Shown here: positions 1 through 12,000 of the stretch, piece by piece | Numbering within the stretch: the first letter of the stretch is position 1 | How the letters are laid out: every line of letters starts with the position of its first letter | NCBI RefSeq assembly: GCF_026151205.1 | Contig: NC_087073.1 | Coordinates: forward strand, 10,672,411 to 10,736,410 | Length of the DNA stretch: 64,000 bases | Direction: 5' to 3' | Origin: Bolinopsis microptera | Lineage: Eukaryota; Ctenophora; Tentaculata; Lobata; Bolinopsidae | Translations under genes and position numbers: made by a program | The notes under the pieces: model-generated | The model's input: only the letters and a program-made list of their open reading frames with translations | What the model was told of the DNA's origin: nothing | Databases searched by the model: none

Positions 1-30
1 ACATGGTAGTCTTTACAATACCACTCCTAG

Positions 31-3000
31 TTAACGTTGACGAAGTGCTGGCTGTGCGAGGAGCGGTTTATAACAGCACATGACTTAATAAAACATAGCC
101 GAGCAAAGCACTGCAAGGAGCTGAACCTTAACTCCTCGGACAAGACTTCCCAGGTATATCCTTCTGTTACTGATCTTATTTAATCTTATCTTAGTACTTT
201 TAAAAAACGTATCACTACAATTATCAGTGTAATATGTTCAAAAGTTGTGTCTTTTATCTCTAGAAGGTGGATCAGTTGAATTGCCTGAATTTCCTGAATT
301 GCCTGAATCTCTCTGACTCTCATATTCAGGACGATACAAAGCACCCTTGTAAGAGTTGTGATGAGGTCCTCTCCAGTGCAACCGAGCTACTCACACACAA
401 CAAGTTAGTTTTAATGCTATCTACGAGATTTCAAACACAAGGAAATATTTTTGTTAAATTGCATCTATGAAATGAAATTAAACTTGTGGCCCGCAGTTAT
501 GGTTGTTACTTGTTTGCCTAACCCTGGGGATATACTTGTTGTACGGCTAGTTATACAAGAAGAATCAACTCAGACAGTTTAAAGCCCTGTCCCTCAGATT
601 GGATCACAATCCCCGGTGTACGGTGTGTAAAGTACAGATGTCCTCTGCTAGAGACCTGGATCTGCATATATCCTCTCAGCACTGCATTTCCTGTGAGGAC
701 TGCAGTGACCGCTTCTCTTCTAAGCTAATGCTCAGGTTACTTGTTATTAATTTTTGCTAACTACTCAGGTAACTTCTTTGCTGTTTCTGTTTGTGTTAGT
801 TCAAATTTAGAATTTTTCGTGAGTTAGATTAATGAGTGGCTCCATCCTGACCAATAGTATTTACAGGAACCACATTACGACAAAGCATCCTGAGAAGGAG
901 ATATTTCACTGTAGGATATGTCTGGAACACTTCTCCAACAAACCCGAGGTTATTTACTGTTTCTAATGTTTACTGTTTCTAATGTTTACTGTTTATTATT
1001 TACCTTTTCTATTATTACGTTAGAAACCATAACAAATAACCCGTACTCCAGTTTTCTTACTAGACACTATATTGTATAGATAACCTGGTAACCTGTTTAG
1101 TGGTTATCTGGTAACCTGGTAACCTGGTAACCTGGTAACCTGGTAACCTGGTAACCTGGTAACCTGGTAACCTGGTAACCTGGTCTAACCAGATAAGACT
1201 GCTATCTGTATTGATACCCTGACTAGACAACCAAGCTGCACTGTACTACCATAGACCACTAATTATATTGAACACTAACTGTATTTACTCCGCAGCTAGC
1301 CAAGCATTTCAGTAAACATATCCCGGTATCAGCTGGATCGAAAACTACTACAGGCTCTGCTATCAAACATGTCAGTTACTTTTAAAGTATTTATTCGCTA
1401 TCATACAGTGCTTAGGAGACTATTAGCAGAAGTATAACTACTTACCACAAATATTGTTAATATGTTAATAACACCACATAACCCCAACCTCCTCCCCTGT
1501 AGTACCTAGGAAAGCTGCCTGGAGTGCCATGTAAGCGACCTGGTGGTGGTGGTGGTGGTGGTATGTCCTGCGCCATCTGCAGGACCAAGTTCAGTTCTAT
1601 CCCTGAGTACGAGGAGCACGTGCAAAGCGCGCACGAAAAGAACTTCTGCTCCTGTGACATCTGCTCTCACTGCTTTGTTTCTGAAACAGCTCTTCACAAA
1701 CATATTGGTCAGTGGTTTTCAGTAGCTGGCTCTTTCTTTCAGCTGCTGGCTCTTTCTTTCAGTAGCTGGTTCTTTCTTTCAGCTGCTGGTTCTTTCTTTC
1801 AGCTGCTGGTTCTTTCTTTCAGCTGCTGGTTCTTTTTTTCAGTAGCTGGTTCTTTCTTTCAGCTGCTGGCTCTTTCTTTCAGTAGCTGGCTCTTTCTTTC
1901 AGCTGCTGGTTCTTTTTTTCAGCTGCTGGTTCTTTTTTTCAGTAGCTGGTTCTTTCTTTCAGCTGCTGGCTCTTTCTTTCAGCTGCTGGCTCTTTCTTTC
2001 AGTAGCTGGTTCTTTCTTTCAGTAGCTGGCTCTTTCTTTCAGTTGCTGGCTCTTTCTTTCAGTAGCTGGTTCTTTCTTTCAGTAGCTGGCTCTTTCTTTC
2101 AGTTGCTGGCTCTTTCTTTTAGTATCTGGCTCTTTCCTTCAGCTGCTGGCTCTTTCTTTCAGTAGCTGGTTCTTTCTTTCAGCTGCTGGTTCTTTCTTTC
2201 AGCTGCTGGCTCTTTCTTTCAGTAGCTGGCTCTTTCTTTCAGTAGCTGGCTCTTTCTTGAGTAGCTGTTAATCAACATTGATAAACCTAACATTTCAAGA
2301 GTTGATAAACCTAACATTTCAAGAGTTGATAAACCTAAAATCCCCTCCCAGAGATTTATCACGAGAACATAGTGTTCTACACGTGCAACAAGTGCCCCAA
2401 AAAGACGTTGAGCAAGCCTGAACTTGATAAACACATCTCCCTGCTTCACAAGAGTTAGTTTATATTATAAAGGAGCACATCTTAGTTTATATAGGTTTTA
2501 CAAGTTCATTAATCATATTCACAACTTAATATTCACAAGTTCATTAATCACTTTTATAATGTTACTGATGAAAATGTCTGACGATTCCGTGTATGTGACA
2601 AGGAAAATTGTTCACTCTCCCAATGTTAGTTTGTTAACACTTCGTATTTGCAAGTTCATTAATCATACTTACTCAATCTCACGATTTGATAATATTGTTA
2701 TTAAGAACAACGACAAGTTATTTCCGGGAAAACATCAAATTTCCAATTAACCCTACACATGGTTCATGGAGTATAAAAGTCATGATTTTTAAACAGTTTA
2801 TGGTAATCTAGTATCTACAATAAAAAAATTAAAGAAGTACAGCAGGGTGTCAGAATCATTGGCGTGTTTGAAATTTTATGTGTATTTTATGATGAAATCA
2901 ATATTTTTCGACGGGTCATAACTTTACTTCTGAATATCGAAATTACAAAATTAAAAAACTGGTCTGTAGACAATCGTCTGAACTTTTTCTTAATTTCAGA

Positions 3001-6000
3001 ATTTTTTTGTTGATGTACCTCAAAACCCATAATTTAGGCCGTTATTTAAAGGGTCGATTCCATACTTGGTTAGATTTACGAAGGAGTAAGGGATTTATGT
3101 GTAATTTTTTTCCGGTGAATTTTTTCTGAAATTATTCTTTAGACTAAAGTGCACAGCTCTTCAGGCGATAGCGAAACATATAGAAAACTATAGATTTTAT
3201 AAAAGCTCTCTTTCTCCTCTAACTGACGCAATAAAATATAATCAGGCGGACTCATCCCGGAATTCAGGGGAAGCAGCCAAAGGCTTCAAGTCCAATAATC
3301 CAAATTTTTCTCTTTCGTCGTGATTATCGACGAAATTTAACTTCTTTCGGACTTCATTTTTAGACTGAACTGTAGTATGAAGGATTATTTCTTGAATGAT
3401 CAAGACTCCATAGGAAACTGACCCTCAGAAGTCAAGTAATGATCGTTTCTAAAAGCTTGGGTAAGCTAAAATTTTACGCAAAATTGTATACGCGCCAATA
3501 ATTATGACACCCTGCTGTACTATCTACAATAAAAATTAGTTAAGTTCAGTAAAGTAATGCTAGCATTTACAATAACCCCAGACGATTACGAGTATACAAC
3601 ATGTGATGTGTGTCAGGAGAAGTTCACTAATCAGAGCGACTACTTCAAACACATCTCCTTCGCTCACGATACTTCCTCTGAAGGCGGGGTCAACAAGTGC
3701 ACTAACTGTACTGGTAAGTTACCATAGTAACCAGTTAGTAACCATACTAACCATTTAGTTACCCTGGTTACCATACTGAGGGACGTCAGTAAAATAGCTT
3801 CTCAAGTGTCGAGAAATATTTATCTGTCAGCGATCTGATTATAACAGATCAGGATGTTTAATTTCATGCCTATAATAATGTCGGTGGATACATTTATGAG
3901 AAAGTTGTATTCTAACTTCAGCTTTTACATATTTTTATAAGATTGGAACTAGTCTGTCTTACTCGCAAGACTAACTACTAGTAGACTAACAAGACTCACT
4001 AGTTTCTCTCACAAAAGAACTATTAGTTATGGGTGATCTACCCTCACTTATACGGCCTAAACTTGATAGATTTTTGCACAACTAGGGCACAAGGTCAAGA
4101 TGTTTATGTTTCTCCAGAACAAGCTAAAGTCATCACAAGATGATTTTTATTTGAAAATTCAATTAATTATTACATATACAAATCAAGCGTTACATTTCAG
4201 CCATGCAAAATTACAATGACATATTTTAATATTCTAATTGAAAAATGGTGCTGCAATATAAGTTGCTTAATGTTTGGCCGGATGACAACTAACTAAAAGA
4301 GAAAAATAAACTTGATTACATAATAATTAATTCGGCTGAACCAACACATAGCAAAAGCCACATTAACGTTGGGGCCGATGAGACTTTATTTCCAGGCATT
4401 CCAGAATATCCTAACCCCCTCTCTCTCACAGCCTCGTTTGCAAGCGAGACAGCACTAGCGGAACACCAACTAACAGCCCACCAGAAGAGCAAGTTCTTTG
4501 TATGTAAAATGTGCGGGGTCAAGTTCACTAGCTACTACAGACTTAGCAGACACATGAAACTGGAACACAAGGGGAACGAGGTATGTGTTTTAGTGGGGGG
4601 GGGGTTAGTGTTTTAGTGTTAGTATTTTAGTGGGGGGGATTAGTGTTTTAGTGTTAGTGTTTTAGTGTTAGTATTTTAGTGGGGGGGGGGGGATTAGTGT
4701 TTTAGTGTTATTATTTTAGTGGGGGGGGGGGGTTAGTGTTTTAGTGTTAGTATTTTAGTGGGGGGGGGGTTAGTGTTTTAGTGTTAGTGTTTTAGTGGGG
4801 GGGGGTGTTAGTGTTTTAGTGGGGGGGGGGGTTAGTGTTTTAGTGGGGGGTGTTAGTGTTTTAGTGGGGAGGGGGTGTTAGTCTTTTAGTGGGGGGGGGG
4901 GGTTAGTGTTTTAGTGTTAGTGTTTTAGTGGGGAGGGGGTGTTAGTCTTTTAGTGGGGGGGGGGGGTTAGTGTTTTAGTGGGGGGGGGGTTAGTGTTTTA
5001 GTGTTAGTGCTTTAGTGTTAGTGTTTTAGTGTTAGTGTTTTAGTGGGGGGGGGGTTAGTGTTTTAGTGGTGGGGGGTGTTAGTGTTTTTGTTTTTGTTTT
5101 AGTGTTAGTGTTTTAGTGTTAGTGTGTTAGTGTTTTAGTGTTAGTGTTTTAGTGTTACTGTTTTAGTGTTAGTGTTTTAGTGGGGGGGGGGGTGCTATCA
5201 CTAAGTAGTAATTAAAGTTAATAGCATATTAATGGAACATTCCTGGTTAAAAATTGTCCAAAATTCTGCACATCGTTGAACGAATATTGTTTTTAATAAT
5301 TACCCTGATCTGTTAACAAAATCTCAGTAATTCTGTTCTCAGTATTCCTGCGATGTGTGCAACAAGTCCTTCTCCACGGTGCTAGCTCTCTACCGACACC
5401 AGAAGTCTTACCACGAGAACGAGCTGGGTGTCAGGATCTGCCTCACCTGTGGAGCTAGGTTAGTAGCTAGTTGCTAGGTTACCGACTAGGTTACCAACTA
5501 GGTTAGTAGCTAGTTGCTAGGTTACCAGCTAGGTTACCAACTATGTTAGTAGCTAGTTGCTAGGTTACCAGCTAGGTTACCAAATAGGTTAGCAGCTAGT
5601 TGCTAGGTTGCCAGCTATGTTACCAACTAGGTTAGTAGCTAGTTGCTAGGTTGCCAGCTAGGTTACCAACTAGGTTAGTAGCTAGTTGCTAGGTTACCAG
5701 CTAGGTTACCAACTAGGTTAGTAGTTAGTTGCTAGGTTACCAGCTAGGTTATCAACTAGGTTAGTAGCTAGTCGCTAGGTTACCAGCTATGTTACCAACT
5801 AGGTTAGTAGCTAGTTGCTATGTTGCCAGCTAGGTTACCAACTAGGTTAGTAGCTAGTTGCTAGGTTACCAGCTAGGTTACCAACTAGGTTACCAACTAG
5901 GTTAGTAGTATATATAATTATAAGTAATCATGGAAGCACGAAAATTATGTACCTCGAGGCTAACCGGTTGTGACTCGACTAGTTTCGGCTTTTTAAGGCC

Positions 6001-9000
6001 ATCCGCAAGGGAGTATCACCTAGCAGATTAAAATTATGTTAAAATTTTAAATGAGAAATCATATTACAAAGTAAAAATGAGAACAAACAGATTTAGAAGG
6101 TAACACTTTGTGCAGGTTAGCGAGCCAGAAGTTGCTACAAGATCACGTGGCCCAACATTTCTCCTCCTCTGATCTCAAGTGCAAACAGTGCAACATTAAC
6201 TTTACTTCAGTACCAGCCCTCAAGGAACACAACCTTTTCCATCAACGCCAGGAATATAGGTACGGGACAATGTGAGGAGTAAATCATTGGATATCTGTTA
6301 TAATAATATTCTTAAACTCGAGAGAGAGGAAAATGTTAGCATGTTTATATCATAAACTGGTGAATTGTAGTCTCTAAGCTATTTCTTATTCTCGACAAGG
6401 TCAGTAAAATAACATTTGCTCTCATTACAATCGCTTAATCTCTCACTCACCCCCTATCCCAGATGTATAGATTGTGGCAAGACGTTCACTACCCAGACTG
6501 ATCTGAAAGTGCACGTGTCAGTTGATCACGTGGGCATGGTCATGTGCACTGTGTGTGAGGAAGCCTTCCAAGATGAGAAAACACTGGAGGTTCACATGAA
6601 GTTCCAGCACTCTTCTGAGTCCGAGAAAACTTATCGGTATGTTTGGAGGCTTGATTTTGTAAAAACTATTTCCCTCTTTCCTTGTTTATGTGAGCTCTCA
6701 GCTCTGTTATCTGACATCTAATACTTGCCAAGTATTCGTTTAATGAGGTACTGTTATCACTCTAATGGTTCCTATCGTTACAGTTTTCCAACACAACAAT
6801 TCTCCAGATGTTCTGATTGTGGAGACTGTTTCCCAAGTAGCAGGGAGCTAAAAGTGCACGTTACTCTTAAACACCTCTGTCAATCTCTAACTGCTTCTGG
6901 TGAGTTAGAGATGTTGTCATGGTAACATGGTAACGTGACGTATGACACGTTCTCATAACTATTTATCAGTTAAACTGTTATTCCCGAACTTTACTTCCAA
7001 ACTTGTAAACTTTGTTTAGACAAATTCAGATCCGCTTAATGTGATATTTACATTCATCGTAACATAGAGATGCAAACGTTATCCCAAGAAATGGTAGTGG
7101 TAGTGGTTGTGGTACAATTCTACGTACTCAGCACAGTATGCAATATATATACTGTATATACAGTGTGTATATTGCGTACAATATAATATAGAGTATTTGT
7201 CATGGTAAAATAGCTAACATGCAGTAGTTATGACGGCAAGCCCAGGGAATACAGTATTTAATACCACTACCACGCGCACGTCTTGCTTGTAGTTCTCGTA
7301 AACACCTCAGCAACCCATTTAACGGTTAAACTGCTCAAGGGAAATATTGGATAGGTTCAAAAACAGTTTTCTTCCAAATTTTACCACGAACGCTTATGAT
7401 TTTAGTATGGAATTAATGTTATATCGTAACTATGTCTGCTTATTCTCGATATTATATCCCTGGGGGTCAGCAAATTTCTACACCCAAATATCGGCTAAAA
7501 AATGGCTGGAGTTGAAGTAGAAATTAAAGACAGTCAGAAGAGGAAGAGTGTAATCTGAGGTTATCATTATTATTTTATACAATTATTAAGTGTCACGGGG
7601 TTCAACGCCTTTACTCCAGGATAGAGAAAGCAGCTCTAATACCACTTGTTTCTCATTCTCGCGAGTCATTGAAGAAGCGCATTGATTGAAATGACGCCAG
7701 CAGAAATATTGAGTAGTTCTGAAATTGTCTAAACATGGTTAACGGAAGTATATTTCTGCAACCCGTTTAACAGTTAAACAGATTGTTGACGTTTTTATAG
7801 ATGCAAATTCCAGACAAACAAGTTACAAGTGCACACTACATGGTGCCCCACTACTCAGTGACACATGGTGCCCCACTACTCAGTGACACATGGTGCCCCA
7901 CTACTCAGTGACGCATGGTACCCACTACTCAGTGACACATAGTGCCCCACTACTCAGTGACACATGGTGCCCCACTACTCAGTGACACATGGTGCCCCAC
8001 TACTCAGTGACACATGGTGCCCCACTACTCAGTGACACATGGTGCCCCACTACTCAGTGACACATGGTGCCCCACTACTCAGTGACACATGGTGCCCCAC
8101 TACTCAGTGACGCATGGTGCCCCACTACTCAGTGACACATGGTGCCCCACTAATCAGTGACACATGGTGCCCCACTACTCAGTGACGCATGGTGCCCCAC
8201 TACTCAGTGACACATGGTGCCCCACTACTCAGTGACACATGGTGCCCCACTACTCAGTGACACATGGTGCCCCACTACTCAGTGACACATGGTGCCCCAC
8301 TACTCAGTGACACATGGTGCCCCACTACTCAGTGACACATGGTGCCCCACTACTCAGTGACACATGGTGCCCCACTACTCAGTGACACATGGTGCCCCAC
8401 TACTCAGTGACACATGCTGCCCCACTACTCAATGACACATGGTGCCCCACTAATCAGTGACACATGGTGCCCCACTACTCAGTGACACATGGTGCCCCAC
8501 TACTCAGTGACACATGGTGCCCCACTACTCAGTGACGCATGGTGCCCCACTACTCAGTGACACATGGTGCCCCACTACTCAGTGACGCATGGTACCCACT
8601 ATTCAGTGACACATGGTGCCCCACTATTCAGTGACACATGGTGCCCCACTACTCAGTGACGCATGGTGCCCCACTACTCAGTGACGCATGGTGCCCCACT
8701 AATCAGTGACACATGGTGCCCCACTACTCAGTGACACATGGTGCCCCACTACTCAGTGACACATGCTGCCCCACTACTCAATGACACATGGTGCCCCACT
8801 AATCAGTGACACATGGTGCCCCACTACTCAGTGACACATGGTGCCCCACTACTCAGTGACACATGGTGCCCCACTACTCAGTGACACATAGTGCCCCACT
8901 ACTCAGTGACACATGGTGCCCCACTACTCAATGACACATGGTGCCCCACTAATCAGTGACACATGGTGCCCCACTACTCAGTGACACATGGTGCCCCACT

Positions 9001-12000
9001 ACTCAGTGACACATGGTGCCCCACTACTCAGTGACACAATTTGCCCCACTACTCAGTGACACATAGTGCCCCACTACTCAGTGACACATGGTGCCCCACT
9101 ACTCAGTGACACATGGTGCCCCACTGCGCTACCAAAACTGTGCTCACTACTATTATTTGTATGCAAAATGGTGCAATTTAAAGATAAGACAAGAAATCAA
9201 CGAAACGTATGTATATCTTTATCTTTGAAGGTTATATATTTAAAGGATGAGAGTTTGTAACCATTACCACCCAGGTGACGGTACCCCTAAGTACAACTGT
9301 GTGGACTGTTCTGAGAGTTTCACGGAGAAGCAGACTCTGAAAGCTCACATACAATCTAAACACACCAGTATGTTGGCTTGTAAAGGATGCTTTATGATGT
9401 TCCACTCCAAGGAGGAGCTATCTGATCACGACTGTGGATACCTCACTGTGCAGGTTAGTTACTATGGTTACTATGGTTACTATGGTTATTATGGTTACTA
9501 TGGTTACTATGGTTACTATGGTTACTATGGTTAGTGGTTACTATGGCTACTATGGTTACTATGGTTACTATGATTATTATGGTTACTATGGTTACTATGG
9601 TTACTATGGTTACTATGGTTACTATAGTTACTATTAAGATGCAGCCTGTATGTTAAGCGAGTGATGTTAACGTGTTACATATCGGTAACTATGGTTACAT
9701 ATCGGTAACTATGGTTACATATCGGTAACTATGGTTACATATCGGTAACTATGGTTACATATCGGTAATGTCACTAATGTGGTACCTCTCCAGTGCAAGC
9801 AGTGCTCAATGAAGTTGCGGAACAAGCCAGAATTGGAGGAACACATGATATCTCACATTTCAATCAACGTTAACAAACAATACTGTACTCTCTGCAACCA
9901 ACAGTTCTCCAGGTAATCTATAATTTATTAGTTTATTAATTAGTTAATTAGTCCATCAATTGATTATTATTTAAATTTAACGAGGGGGGGGGCCGAATTG
10001 GAACTGAGCGAGAGATTAGAAACTATTAGAATAAGTCCCCGAACCAGAGACAAATAATGATACCAAAATACCCCGCCTCTTCTAGCACCTTCGAATTAAA
10101 ACAAAGATGGGCTGCTGATAATTATTATAATTATAAAACAGGATCTTACCGCATGCAGCTATATCTCCAATTTCGCTGCTGATAATAGAAAACTAAACCC
10201 TTTCATAGATTATGTTCGTATAAGATACTCTTCCATCTCCAACAATTTGATCAACAACCTGGCATTGTGCCAAACAACACACCTTTCATCTGTTTTGTCA
10301 CTCTAGTATGCCAGATATCCCATTTTATTGATTGCCTGAACTTTTTGTTTCTATTCTTAGCTCTGTTGCTTTCATTTTGTTAATTTGTAGTTTAGCGTGG
10401 GTTGCGGCGAGACAAATTATCTTCTTTAAAACTCGTGTTGTAAAACTCAATATCAAACATATTTCTGTTAAAGTAAACTCTGAAATGTGACCCTTAAACT
10501 GCTCAACTTCTACACTGTCTGCTGGGGAGGTTAATTTTCATATTTCATATTTCAACATGTTTTAAGTTTCAAGTCAGAGAAAATGAAATGGCGGGGATTA
10601 TTCATCAAAATCTGAAGTTGTAAATATTACAAACAATATACTTAGTAAGTAAGAAAGTGTCTATGGATGGAACGATTGTCCCTCTTCCCCCTCGACTCTC
10701 GAGCCATGAGTTCTACTCTGTTATCAATAATGTTAAACATGTTACATTGCCCCCCCCCCCCCCCTCAACATTCCAGCCTCTTAACACAAAACACTCTTCA
10801 GTTTATCAGAGTTAGAGTCCCACGAGTGCAGAGAGAAGGAGTCTGGGGAGGAAGCGACACGTGATGCCCATATAAGGGAAGACTCTACACTGAAAGTATC
10901 TGATTTATCCACTGCTGAGCTCCAGCTATTATTAGATACTCTTACTGGTGAGCAATCTTTTTCCGTACAAGAATTATAATATTATTTTAACTGTTTGAGA
11001 ATAGTAAATTTTGTGAGATGTTTCTTGCTCGGAAATGTCTTGTTAATACCTCCCCGCTTAGGTGGACTAGGGAAAGCTCAGAACTCCCCAACAAAGAAAC
11101 CGAACTCAGCTCTCAACTCTAGTCCGGGTATATCCACACCCCTTTCCACCCCTTCTTCAACTCCCGTCTCTACTCCCATCTGCTCCACAAGTAGTAGTAG
11201 TGATGGTCCTATAGTATCTACTCCTACCTCTACGGGAGGAAAGAGTAAAGCCTCCCCCTCTAAAGTGCCCAGCACCCTGGCTGGGATAATATCCTCTCTA
11301 TTTGGTCCGGGGATGGGCGGACTCAGTCCTCAGGTGTGTAGTCTATTGTATTGGTAGCTAGCGGTTCCAGATTCTTATTTCTTTATTTTAATTGACCATA
11401 AATCTTAAGCTGTAATATCTATTAGTTTATCTCGTAACTCGTTCAAGTATTCAATTATTTCTTTTCTGAGTTTACAGTTTTAAGCAATTTGAAGCACAAC
11501 CAAATGTCTTTGTTGTAATTGATAATATTTTGATTAACCATTATCAGGAGCAATATAACTTTTCCTCCCCCAGGCTGTTCTAGAAGCCTTGTCGGAGCTC
11601 CCTCCTGCTAAAGTAACGGAACTGCTCACTACTCTGACTGTTAATCAGGACATGCTGACCTCACTAACAGGCGTTAGCTCTCTTACTGGCGGGAGTATGA
11701 GCACAAGAGAGCTGGATTGCTTGCAGAGTACAAGAGAGGGGATCATATCCTCCCTCGCTACGAACCCTCCTAAACTCCCAGACTCTCTTGTTGCTGACAA
11801 AGATGTTAGGTTAGTGTTATATCAGGCGATATTCCTTGTTATACTCTCAGTAATTCTCAACGTTTTACTGTAGTCCCTCTTTATAAGTACGATTATTGTT
11901 TAATGGTGATTATCATGATCAAATTCTTGCTACGAAATGTAGTTGAAACAAAACAATATTCACATGGTTCCTCCCTCAGAATGAAAACAGCTGAATTGCC

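Noticed and set aside
7837-9125. CRISPR-like array
   Set aside because: Units are contiguous 25-bp repeats without unique spacers, in a eukaryotic intron.
9434-9637. Tyr/Gly-rich repeat protein extension of the zinc-finger exon
   Set aside because: A proper donor (CAG/GTTAGT) precedes it and phase is kept by splicing to 9794.
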